Source: Pandoraea terrigena (GTDB lineage Bacteria > Pseudomonadota > Gammaproteobacteria > Burkholderiales > Burkholderiaceae). From it: DNA of 64,000 bases. The translations under genes were made by a program, and so were the position numbers. The notes under the pieces are model-generated. The model was not told where the DNA came from. It made no database searches and was given only the letters and a program-made list of their open reading frames with translations. Positions 7,933-15,770 of this stretch are shown here, piece by piece; position 1 is the stretch's first letter, and every line of letters begins with the position of its first letter. The stretch covers positions 124,001 through 188,000 of the forward strand of contig NZ_CABPRU010000004.1 of the NCBI RefSeq assembly GCF_902459705.1, read 5' to 3'.

Positions 7933-8164
7933 CACGCGCTATCGCAAAGTCCTCTCCCCTCGGGATTTCGTTGTCGTCGCACCGACCGGCACGGCCTATT
8001 TTCCGCCAGTGTCGATCGAAGAAGCCCGACAGATGGTCGCCGAGCGATCCAGTCCTGGCGAAACCGGATGGGAAATCGTCCCGCTGTGGCTCTGGATGCA
8101 GGCGAAAGACTATTTCGCCAAACGGTACCCCGCCATTCGTCGACAGGGAGGTGTGCACGCATGA
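7925..8164 (+). CDS. Hypothetical small protein
   Basis: A 79-residue protein starting inside its upstream neighbour (8-base overlap). It is basic at the N terminus (MRNTRYRKVLSPRD) and contains a WEIVPLWLWMQAKDYF aromatic segment. It differs from the helical small proteins before it and may have a mixed alpha/beta fold. Function unknown; overlaps the next start by four bases. Confidence 0.58.
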   Translation: MRNTRYRKVLSPRDFVVVAPTGTAYFPPVSIEEARQMVAERSSPGETGWEIVPLWLWMQAKDYFAKRYPAIRRQGGVHA

Positions 8165-8454
8165 ACGCCCCCATCAATTTCGAACAACAGTTCGCCGCGG
8201 CGCCGGCGCGGGTCCCGCTTGTCGTGTCCGTTGGTGAGGTGATCAATCTCATCGGCTTCATGGACTCTGAGGCTTCGGACCTACGCGAAATACTCGATTT
8301 CATCTGTGGGCTTGCGATGGCACGCAACGATGTCGTGCTGCTCGCGCTAGCGACGAGCGCACGCGACCACACCTTGGAGATGACCATACGGGCGCTCGAC
8401 GTCGATCTTCGAAACAACATTGGCTATTTCGCCGAAGAGCGGGAGGACCTATGA
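8161..8454 (+). CDS. Hypothetical small protein
   Basis: A 97-residue, mostly helical protein (LREILDFICGLAMARNDVVLLALATSARDHTLEM). The ATG overlaps the previous stop (ATGA), and its own stop overlaps the primase ATG, so it is likely translated together with the primase. No known motif; function unknown. Confidence 0.6.
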   Translation: MNAPINFEQQFAAAPARVPLVVSVGEVINLIGFMDSEASDLREILDFICGLAMARNDVVLLALATSARDHTLEMTIRALDVDLRNNIGYFAEEREDL

Positions 8455-11144
8455 GCTACGTCGCAGATCAAGAGGGTGAGATCCGGGCCGCGCTCGAATT
8501 CATCGAATGCGACGACCGCGACGACTGGTTGCGGGTAGGCATGGGGCTCAAGGACGAGCTTGGCGACCGAGGTTTTCCAATGTGGGACGACTGGTCGCAG
8601 GGATCGGACAAGTACAAGGAAAGCGACGCGAGGGCGACGTGGCGCTCGCTTAAGCGCAGTGGCATTACTATCCGCACGGTTTTCAATATGGCTCGAGCCA
8701 ACGGTTTCACACAGAATGCTCAAGTCTTGCCGATCAATGCTGCCGACCGCGCCCGTCGCCGCGCCGAAGCCGGACAGCAGCGCGCGGCTGAGCAATCCTC
8801 TGCGAAAGCGAAACTCGAGGCTCAACACATGGAAGCCGCACGAGTCGCTGCCGAAATATGGGAAGGCGCCGCGCCGGCGCCGGTTGATCATCCATATCTG
8901 GCACGCAAGAACGTCCAGGCGCATGGCGTGCGGATTTACTCGGGACCGAAGGTGATCGCTGATATGCCCTGCGACGGTTGCCTGATCGTGCCGATCAGGG
9001 CTCCGGCCGGGGCGCTCGCCTCTCTCGAATTCATCCGATCCGACGGCGAAAAGCGATTTCTTTGGGGTGGACGAAAATCGGGCGGTTTCTACCTGGTTGG
9101 CGATGTTGGTGATCGGATCGCCATCGGCGAGGGATTTGCCACGTGTGCGTCCGTCGAGGAGCACGCCGGCATCGCCGTGGCTGTGGCGTTCGACGCTGGC
9201 AACATGCGCGCCGTTGCCGAGCATCTTCGCGCACAGCACCCCAACGTGGGCATCGTCATGCTCGCAGACAACGACGAGTGCGGCACTGGCGAGAAGGCCG
9301 CTCGAGCGGCTGCCGAGGCCGTCGGTGGAATTGTTGCACTTCCCTCGAATGGCGAAGGTTGGCACGGCGATTTCAATGACCTGGCTGCCGCAGCAGGGGG
9401 CGCCGCGGTTCAGCAAGCTATCCTCCATGCGCATCTGGTGCTGACTCCCAGTCCGTCGACGGGCAGTCACGCAGATGGTTGCGTGCCGATCGGCTTCACC
9501 GTGTCCGAGCGCGGCGTCTTCTATGAGGAGGACGATGGTACGCCTCACTGGATCTGCTCACCGCTTCACGTCCGCGCGCTGGTTCGCGATCGCGCTTCTG
9601 AAAACTGGGGGCGCTTACTGGAATGGCATGACGCCGACGGCCATCCCCACGTGTGGGCGATGCCAATGGAAATGCTCAGATCGGACGGTGCGGACATGCG
9701 TGGCGAGCTGGCACGCCTGGGGCTCGATATCGCCCCAGGAGGAAAGGCGCGCAATAAGCTCACGGAGTACGTCACGACCGCAAAGCCGAAAGCTCGCGGG
9801 CGCTGCGTCACGCGGACCGGCTGGCACGGTGGCGCATTCGTCTTTCCCGATCGGACCATCGGCGAAGCGAAAGAGCGTGTGATCTTTCAGGCGGAAGCGG
9901 TAATGCGCACGTATTCGCAAGCCGGCACGCTCGACGACTGGAAACAGAACGTCGCCCGCCTCTGCTCCGGCAATTCTCGAATGCTGGTGGCCGTCTCCAC
10001 GGCATTTGCCGGGATGATGCTCAGTTACTCGGGGCAGGAATCAGGCGGATTGAATATCGTGGGCGACTCTTCGACTGGCAAGACGACGGCCCTGCGCGCC
10101 GCGTGCAGCGTCTTTGGCGGCCCGGAGTATATGCAGCGGTGGCGTGCAACGTCCAACGGGCTGGAAGGCTTAGCGGCGCTTCACAACGACACGTTGCTGG
10201 TCCTCGACGAGCTGGCCCAGGTTGATCCCCGCGAGGCTGGCGAGATCGCATATATGCTCGCGAACGGCAGCGGGAAAGCGCGCGCCGGCCGAACTGGAGC
10301 GGCACGAGCTAGGCAGACATGGCGCCTGCTGTTCCTGTCAGCGGGCGAAATTGGGCTTGCCCAGCATATGCAGGCAGGCGGCAAAAGGGCCAAAGCTGGG
10401 CAAGAGGTCCGCCTGGTGGAGATTCCCGCGGATGCAGGCGCCGGGCATGGCCTTTTCGAGACGCTTCACGGCATGAGCGGCGGCGCGCAACTGTCGTCGA
10501 CCATCAATGACGCGTGTTCGCGATGCTTCGGCACACCGGCACTCGAGTTTCTGTCGTCGATGACGGCGGAACCGGCCGTCATCGAGCAGTGGCTCAAGAG
10601 TCAGACGGCCGATTTCCTGGCCGCTCACTTGCCGGCCGATGCAAATGGCCAGGCACACCGCGTTTGCCAGCGCTTCGCCCTCATTGGCCTTGCCGGCGAG
10701 TACGCGACGAGCTCGGGCATCACGGGGTGGGCCGACGGCGAGGCACTGCAGGCAGCAGCAACATGCTTTGCTGCCTGGCTCGAGAACCGCGGCGGCGCTG
10801 GAAATCACGAGAAGACGTCGATTCTCTCGCACGTAAAGGCATTTTTCGAGGCCCACGAGGAGTCGCGGTTTACCGATCTGAACGACATGTCCGACCGCCC
10901 GACAATCAACCGAGCCGGCTTCCGCCGCAATGGGGAGAACGGCGTCGAATATCTCGTGCTTCCCGAGGTGTTCAAGCGTGAGATCTGCGCCGGGTTTGAA
11001 CCGAAGAGCGCCGCGAAAGCATTGGTGGACGCCGGGTGGATCAGGCCATCGCCAGACGGGAAGTTCCAACGCGTCGAGCGATTGCCTGGCAAGGGAGCCA
11101 CGCGCCTCTACGTCTTCTCTTCAGTCGTGTGGGATGCGCAATGA
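8451..11144 (+). CDS. Toprim/DUF927 primase-helicase
   Basis: This 897-residue replication protein has an N-terminal PriCT-2-like region (about residues 8-70, DDRDDWLRVGMGLKDE), a Toprim domain (about 220-310; IAIGEGFATC, then MLADNDECGTG with the metal-binding acidic pair), and a DUF927-type helicase domain with Walker A GDSSTGKTT (about 537-545) and Walker B-like LLVLDELAQVD. It is probably the replication initiator: primase for priming and a RecA/AAA-type motor for unwinding, as in P4 alpha-type proteins. It is last in a long plus-strand operon, and an iteron array begins 30 bases after its stop, consistent with acting at that site. Confidence 0.9.
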   Translation: MSYVADQEGEIRAALEFIECDDRDDWLRVGMGLKDELGDRGFPMWDDWSQGSDKYKESDARATWRSLKRSGITIRTVFNMARANGFTQNAQVLPINAADRARRRAEAGQQRAAEQSSAKAKLEAQHMEAARVAAEIWEGAAPAPVDHPYLARKNVQAHGVRIYSGPKVIADMPCDGCLIVPIRAPAGALASLEFIRSDGEKRFLWGGRKSGGFYLVGDVGDRIAIGEGFATCASVEEHAGIAVAVAFDAGNMRAVAEHLRAQHPNVGIVMLADNDECGTGEKAARAAAEAVGGIVALPSNGEGWHGDFNDLAAAAGGAAVQQAILHAHLVLTPSPSTGSHADGCVPIGFTVSERGVFYEEDDGTPHWICSPLHVRALVRDRASENWGRLLEWHDADGHPHVWAMPMEMLRSDGADMRGELARLGLDIAPGGKARNKLTEYVTTAKPKARGRCVTRTGWHGGAFVFPDRTIGEAKERVIFQAEAVMRTYSQAGTLDDWKQNVARLCSGNSRMLVAVSTAFAGMMLSYSGQESGGLNIVGDSSTGKTTALRAACSVFGGPEYMQRWRATSNGLEGLAALHNDTLLVLDELAQVDPREAGEIAYMLANGSGKARAGRTGAARARQTWRLLFLSAGEIGLAQHMQAGGKRAKAGQEVRLVEIPADAGAGHGLFETLHGMSGGAQLSSTINDACSRCFGTPALEFLSSMTAEPAVIEQWLKSQTADFLAAHLPADANGQAHRVCQRFALIGLAGEYATSSGITGWADGEALQAAATCFAAWLENRGGAGNHEKTSILSHVKAFFEAHEESRFTDLNDMSDRPTINRAGFRRNGENGVEYLVLPEVFKREICAGFEPKSAAKALVDAGWIRPSPDGKFQRVERLPGKGATRLYVFSSVVWDAQ

Positions 11145-11173
11145 ACATCATGGTTCGGATCATTAGAAAACGT

Positions 11174-11406
11174 GGTGTAACAGGTGTAGCGGGTGTAACG
11201 CGAGACGAAAACCCCGCCGCACAAGGCTTCCCGCGTAACACCATGTGCATGTATCCGTTACACCGTTACACAAGGCAGGCACTTCGAGCAGGGGGCGTTA
11301 CACCATGTTCCTCGATTATTTTGGGTGTAACGGGTGGGTGTAACGGCGAAAGCCTTGTCTGGCTTGGGTTTGGTGTCTGCGTTACACCTGCTACACCTGT
11401 TACACC
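11174..11406. other. Iteron array, candidate replication origin
   Basis: Three tandem 9-mers GGTGTAACA, GGTGTAGCG, GGTGTAACG (11174-11200) are mirrored on the other strand at 11380-11406 (CGTTACACC, TGCTACACC, TGTTACACC), 26 of 27 positions agreeing. Between them lie further copies: CGTTACACC at 11256-11264 and 11296-11304, and GGTGTAACG at 11324-11332 and 11337-11345, with a partial copy at 11265. P4 uses iterons bound by its alpha primase, so a role as origin is likely by analogy. Confidence 0.68.
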
Positions 11407-11443
11407 AGAAAAACAATGCTGGGGAATGTCCGGGAGGCCGTCC

Positions 11444-11761
11444 ATGAGCAAAGAACTCCTTCCCATAGATAGGAAATCGAAGCGCCGCGAGCCGCATGTT
11501 CTGCCCGTCGAAGACGGCCCCTACGAGCCGTGGCTGCCACCAGCCACGGCCGAGCAGGTTCGGCAATGGCAAAAGGAACTGGATACGGCCATAGCGGAGT
11601 TCGCCGCTCTGGCCGACTGGTCAGATGAACTGCTGGAGCGAGTTTTGTTCCAGGTGGAGCGTCAGCCTGTTTCCACACTTTTGCCCGACCTGCACTGGTT
11701 CCGCTCGGAGGTGCAGGCTGCGATTGTTGCTCGCGCCACCAGCATGGAGCATCGCCGATGA
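11444..11761 (+). CDS. Hypothetical island protein downstream of origin
   Basis: A 105-residue protein starting at an ATG with a good ribosome binding site (GGGAGG). The same frame is open back to an ATG at 11141 that overlaps the primase stop, but that extension is translated iteron DNA (VTG and VTP repeats), so I regard it as non-coding, with some doubt because ATGA overlaps are the rule here. The protein has a basic start (DRKSKRREPH) and a helical region EQVRQWQKELDTAIAEF; function unknown. Confidence 0.6.
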   Translation: MSKELLPIDRKSKRREPHVLPVEDGPYEPWLPPATAEQVRQWQKELDTAIAEFAALADWSDELLERVLFQVERQPVSTLLPDLHWFRSEVQAAIVARATSMEHRR

Positions 11762-11815
11762 CCGACGAACGTCCACCGTCGATCCCATCCGTCACGATAT
11801 CGCCAGAGAACAAGC

Positions 11816-12469
11816 ATGAAGACTAACGATAACTACGCGCATTTCCTCACGAACGTTGAAGCCGCATCGGCGATCGCGGCGGCGCTTCACCCTCAGGATG
11901 AGCAACTGCGAAGTCAGGTGGACACGGTCTATCGATGCGTCCTCTATGACGCGCTGTGTTCCGGGGAGCTCACCGGAAGGTATCCCGACACCCGGCTGAG
12001 AATTGACCCCGAACGCCTCGGCAGCATCTTGGCGTTCAGCGATTGCCTGATAGGGGTGCAGGAGCTGAACGCCTTGCTTGACCAGATCGGGTGCGGCGTC
12101 CAGGTGGCCAGTGGCATCGAGGAACAGCCGCCTGCGGCGGCCGCCGAGGATCAGCTTCCGACGAGTAGGGACGTGGCGGAGGCGTTTGGGCCATACCTGT
12201 CCGAAGGTAAGGACGAGCACTGGCTGAAGCGAATTCTCGGGGAAAAGCGGGGGCGCCCGTCGCTTATTAAATTCAGATGCTTTCCGGAAGGCTGCCGCAC
12301 GGCCCGGTGGAACCCTGTCGGAGTCGCGAAGTTCTTGATTGAGCACGAGCACATGACTCGCGATAAGGCCCGCGAAGCTGTGAGAGTTCACTTCCTTGAG
12401 AAGCTCCACCTCTTGGATGGGTTGTGCGGGACGGGGCGGGCGAGTCCGGCGAGCACCTGGCATCCGTAA
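11816..12469 (+). CDS. Hypothetical island protein
   Basis: A 217-residue protein with no recognised domain. The N-terminal half is helical; after a Pro/Ala-rich linker (EEQPPAAAAEDQLPTS) a second domain follows (VAEAFGPYLSEGKDEHWLKRILGEKRGRPSLIKF, described in parts) containing a basic GEKRGRP patch that may touch DNA. A possible 22-codon frame at 11758-11826 lies between it and the upstream gene. The following 12470-12695 stretch has no gene but holds an inverted repeat. Confidence 0.62.
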   Translation: MKTNDNYAHFLTNVEAASAIAAALHPQDEQLRSQVDTVYRCVLYDALCSGELTGRYPDTRLRIDPERLGSILAFSDCLIGVQELNALLDQIGCGVQVASGIEEQPPAAAAEDQLPTSRDVAEAFGPYLSEGKDEHWLKRILGEKRGRPSLIKFRCFPEGCRTARWNPVGVAKFLIEHEHMTRDKAREAVRVHFLEKLHLLDGLCGTGRASPASTWHP

Positions 12470-12508
12470 GTTTGCCGATGCGTATGAGCAACAGCCCCAC
12501 CCGCTGAC

Positions 12509-12531
12509 GGTATCCGGCTATTCCGGATACC
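12509..12531. repeat. Perfect inverted repeat, possible operator or terminator
   Basis: GGTATCCGG (12509-12517) and CCGGATACC (12523-12531) form a perfect 9-bp inverted repeat with a 5-base centre CTATT. No T-run follows on either strand, so a protein-binding site is as likely as a terminator. It lies between convergent genes ending at 12469 and 12696. Confidence 0.45.
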
Positions 12532-12695
12532 CTAGCGCACACAATCGACAGCAAACGTCCAAAGCGCCCTCGTGTTCGATGCGGGTTGTGGATCTCGTGG
12601 CCTTACCCATCCTGGCTAAAATCCGAACCGTATAGATCGACCAGCGGTGAGGCAGGCGTTTTGCTGGCCGCCGGCTCCTAGGTCAGGCCCGCAGT

Positions 12696-13349
12696 CTATT
12701 CGTTGCTTTGGTCAGTGGAGAGTTGAAGAATTTTTTCGGCTTGATAGGGCGACTGCGTGATCTGCCCATGTTCAATGACTGTAAGGTTAAGCGCCTGAAG
12801 CATCCGAATCACGATGCGTTCAAAGACCGCCTCCGTGACCTCGCGTGCGAACTCAGCTTGCTCGGCGCTGACCTTTTCCCCACGATGAACGATTCCGTTC
12901 CGAATGATTTGAAGATCCTTGCAGTCATTGAGCAACGTCTTCGGGGATGAAGTGTCTCGCCGGACTGCCTTCACATCGACCTTGGCCAAGACGAAAAACA
13001 GTTCCGCTAGCAAGTCCGTATATCTGTCAAGGCTCAAGTCGCTCATTGCTCTTTGGACGATCGCTTCCGCCAGTGCCTCGCTGTGCACCAAGCCGTAGAT
13101 AACTGGACGAAGTAGCGTTGCCTTAAGAAGCATCTCCACTGCTGACGTGAAAAATACGATCGCAGCCTCGAAATGCGCTTCTTTCTGCTGCCAGCCTCCC
13201 TCACTGATAGCAAGTACTGCCGGCCGCATTACGTCCGGATGTTTGTCGTAGTAGGACTGTAGCCGCTCGGAAGTGAAGTCGTTGATCGCCTCTCGCCGTA
13301 CTTCGTCGTAGAACTCGTCTCGTGCAGCGTCGTACTCATCGTAGCTCAT
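12696..13349 (-). CDS. HEPN-motif protein, possible RNase/defence factor
   Basis: The 217-residue protein has the segment QIIRNGIVHRGE, which fits the HEPN RNase signature R-N-x3-H, set in an all-helical protein (about residue 160). HEPN proteins are RNases in many toxin, CRISPR-associated and abortive-infection systems, but some are inactive. The start at 13349 is chosen for the GGAG upstream; the open frame continues to 13436. It is on the minus strand, opposite to the replication genes, and follows a membrane protein gene transcribed the same way, which may be its partner. Confidence 0.6.
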   Translation of the reverse strand: MSYDEYDAARDEFYDEVRREAINDFTSERLQSYYDKHPDVMRPAVLAISEGGWQQKEAHFEAAIVFFTSAVEMLLKATLLRPVIYGLVHSEALAEAIVQRAMSDLSLDRYTDLLAELFFVLAKVDVKAVRRDTSSPKTLLNDCKDLQIIRNGIVHRGEKVSAEQAEFAREVTEAVFERIVIRMLQALNLTVIEHGQITQSPYQAEKILQLSTDQSNE

Positions 13350-13539
13350 CTCCGGCTCCCAATAGCTAGGGCAGACAGTACATAAAGCGTGCGCTGCCCC
13401 GGAGATATGGAGCGAAGCACGCCGAGCAACTAGCATCCGTAGTGTCTCCGATGTTTACTAACGACTGACCGCAATCCCAAAGGAGGCGGTGCTATCGGTT
13501 GACAGCAGACACCGTTGATTACTCCTCCCAATGGCCAGC

Positions 13540-14082
13540 TTACTTGTCCTTGAGGAAATACCACAACGCGAATAGCGCCAACGCCCACACCGGGGCTGAT
13601 GCCAAGGCACTCGTGAATTTGATGAGAAGGAAGATGCCGAGCGCAATGCCGAGGAGCGCGAGAATTAATTTTCCGCCGCCGATCACAACGCCCGTCACAA
13701 TTAAGTACAGCGCTCGCACAGGCCGGACGAATGGTCTAGCAATTCGCGCATAGAAACGCCAGGTCGCGTCACAAAGTGGCGACAGCGGACTAGAGCGCTC
13801 GACCGCCAACAGGCCATTCGTAACCGGGTCGCGTCGATATGCTGCGGCTGACTTGGTGATATTCGTTGCGACCAGCAGCCCGATAGGGAAGGTGGCGATG
13901 AGAATAACTCCGAAAATCGCGAGAGAGAGCCCCCGCGGGTTCTCAATTCCCAAAAGGTCTCCCGGAAGGACCGCGATAATGCCAAACAGCATCACTGATC
14001 CGATCAGCCAGGCGAGAGCCGCGACGATGAGATTGAAAGCGAAGCCAACGGCTCTGAAAGTCGCAAGAACGAACGTCCCCAT
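13540..14082 (-). CDS. Hypothetical membrane protein
   Basis: A 180-residue protein with about four hydrophobic segments: two near the N terminus (LIVAALAWLIGSVMLFGIIAV and LAIFGVILIATFPIGLLV regions) and two or more near the C terminus (YLIVTGVVIGGGKLILALLGIALGIFLLI region). I chose ATG 14082 with GGGGA upstream over GTG 14097. It is 190 bases upstream of the HEPN-motif gene on the same strand, so the two may form a small cargo operon. No known family recognised. Confidence 0.62.
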   Translation of the reverse strand: MGTFVLATFRAVGFAFNLIVAALAWLIGSVMLFGIIAVLPGDLLGIENPRGLSLAIFGVILIATFPIGLLVATNITKSAAAYRRDPVTNGLLAVERSSPLSPLCDATWRFYARIARPFVRPVRALYLIVTGVVIGGGKLILALLGIALGIFLLIKFTSALASAPVWALALFALWYFLKDK

Positions 14083-14272
14083 AACATCCCCGGACACGAT
14101 TTATGTTGACGCCAATTCTAGCGCGTCGTCGGCGGGAAGCAAGTTGGGGTATGAGACTGTCGAACACCTTGCCCTCTGGTCCGTGCGGCTGGTACGGCCG
14201 CCGCTGCGGTTGCTTCGTTAAATCCACCGTAGTCACACTGGCCTCCATCGTTAGGACACATGGAGACCCCAA

Positions 14273-15232
14273 GTGAAACACCCCCCAAAGGCAACCGAGG
14301 TAAAAAGCCGATTCTCGGATCTCGAAGCGTTGCAAGAGATCGAGGGCCTGCTCTCCCAGCGAAAGGCACTTGAGCAGCACGCCGATTCCATCCCGGCTCA
14401 AATCGATGCGGCAAAGCGCCAGCTTGAGGCTATCGGCGGACAGATCCTGGATGCCGAAATGGAACTGCTCACCGCTCCGGAGAAGTCGATCCCCAAAATC
14501 ACAAAGCAACGAGACGACCTGGAGACGCAGCAAGTCGAGTGTGAATTGAGGATTCGGCGACTCCAGACACAGCTGGCGGCAATCGAAGCCCGCGCGCCTG
14601 AGATTGACGAAAAAATCACCGTCGCCATCGGTTTCGTCAAGCTGGAGGCCACGATAGCCTCTGAGGAGATCCAAGCGGCGCTCGCAGAGGATATCCGGCG
14701 AGACGTGGCGGCGCTTCGCCGAACGTATGCAAAGGTGCGTACCTTGCAAGCACTCGTGCCAATGCCGCGCACAAGTGATTTCTTGCTTGACGCCTACGTG
14801 CCCGACATCGAGTCGTGCATGCGCGTCGACAATGGCGCAACTCACTACAACACTGCGCCGAATTTGCTGGCGGAGAAGAACTCCGATACCGAGCGCGCCG
14901 CGGTCGAAATCGCCGAAGCACTCAAACCAATCACCGATGCACTGCACGTTTGCCGCGCTCACCGCCCCTACGTACCCATCGCAAAGCGCCCGCAGCCGTA
15001 TCAGTTCCGCGGCTCGAATCAAGGTCCGGCTCGTGGCCTTGGCAGCCCGATCGGCGAACCGGCGCCGCCGATTCCCGTCAATCATCCGGAACCCACATTC
15101 AAGGGCTACAAGACCGCCGAGGCGTATCAGATCAAGGGCGACCAAAGCGGTATTCGGACTCAACAAGCAGCCGCCGCGGAAATGGATATGGGGCGCGCCA
15201 TCATGCAGGCCGCCGAGTCACGAGAGCACTGA
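14273..15232 (+). CDS. Coiled-coil protein of phage type, unknown function
   Basis: A 319-residue protein. Residues about 10-170 form a long coiled coil with heptad-like patterns rich in E, Q, K, R and L (EIEGLLSQRKALEQHADSI, RIRRLQTQLAAIEARAPEI). The C-terminal third is Pro/Gly-rich with short motifs and ends in a helical tail (DMGRAIMQAAESREH). It could be a structural or scaffold protein; no family is recognised. It is divergent from the membrane protein gene and starts a second plus-strand block that continues with a small gene and the gpN-like gene. Confidence 0.6.
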   Translation: MKHPPKATEVKSRFSDLEALQEIEGLLSQRKALEQHADSIPAQIDAAKRQLEAIGGQILDAEMELLTAPEKSIPKITKQRDDLETQQVECELRIRRLQTQLAAIEARAPEIDEKITVAIGFVKLEATIASEEIQAALAEDIRRDVAALRRTYAKVRTLQALVPMPRTSDFLLDAYVPDIESCMRVDNGATHYNTAPNLLAEKNSDTERAAVEIAEALKPITDALHVCRAHRPYVPIAKRPQPYQFRGSNQGPARGLGSPIGEPAPPIPVNHPEPTFKGYKTAEAYQIKGDQSGIRTQQAAAAEMDMGRAIMQAAESREH

Positions 15233-15269
15233 GCAATCCAACTGCAGCACTTGAACGATAGGTGAAACG

Positions 15270-15464
15270 ATGACCATCAAAAAATCCTCACTTCCCGAGA
15301 AAGACTCTCGATTTGCGTACCTCGCAAACCTGAGCCCTTCGGAAATCGACGGCATCCAGCAAGCGGCCACGGCTCCAGCATTGGAGCGCAGTTGGAGCGC
15401 CGCGATGAGCAAGCATGCGCCGGCGGCACAGGTGCGTGGCCGTCGATACGGGGCTGCGCGCTAG
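15270..15464 (+). CDS. Hypothetical small protein
   Basis: A 64-residue protein starting with a weak ribosome binding site (ATAGGTGAAACG). It contains a helical SPSEIDGIQQAATAPALERSW segment and ends in basic residues. It follows the coiled-coil gene by 37 bases. No known domain. Confidence 0.5.
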   Translation: MTIKKSSLPEKDSRFAYLANLSPSEIDGIQQAATAPALERSWSAAMSKHAPAAQVRGRRYGAAR

Positions 15465-15770
15465 CACTCCACCGGTACCGCTTTTGAACGGCGAGCGGAG
15501 CGCCCCAGCCGGCGGTGGGCGCTTACAGAGAAAAACACCGGCGCTGTCGCAGCACATGGAAGCGGTGAGGCCTCGCCCGGCATTCGTCAACCGGGTCCAA
15601 ATCGCGGCGGGCGGCAGATATTACGCAGAGGAGTACGTCGTGGTAGCAACTCTCAACCAGCTCTGTCGACCGATGGTGGAAATTGGTTCATGTCCTGGAA
15701 CTCAATGCAACTGCCGCCGGCGCTTGTGCCGGACGGCAATCTTATATTTAACGCACGCTATAGGTGATAT
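15465..15770. repeat. Gene-free gap with a strong hairpin (15712-15738)
   Basis: No convincing gene is seen in this gap. TGCCG-CCGGC (15712-15721) can pair with GCCGG-CGGCA (15728-15738, one bulged A) around a six-base loop; it is not followed by a T-run. The gap ends with AGGTGAT, a good ribosome binding site for the gpN-like gene. The hairpin might be a weak terminator or binding site. Confidence 0.4.

Noticed and set aside
11141-11443. Upstream coding extension of the 11444 gene, overlapping the primase stop
   Set aside because: The extension is translated iteron DNA (VTG and VTP runs), and a strong ribosome binding site supports the start at 11444.
12487-12500. Possible small frame after 12469
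   Set aside because: No start site with a ribosome binding site; the region is better described by its inverted repeat.
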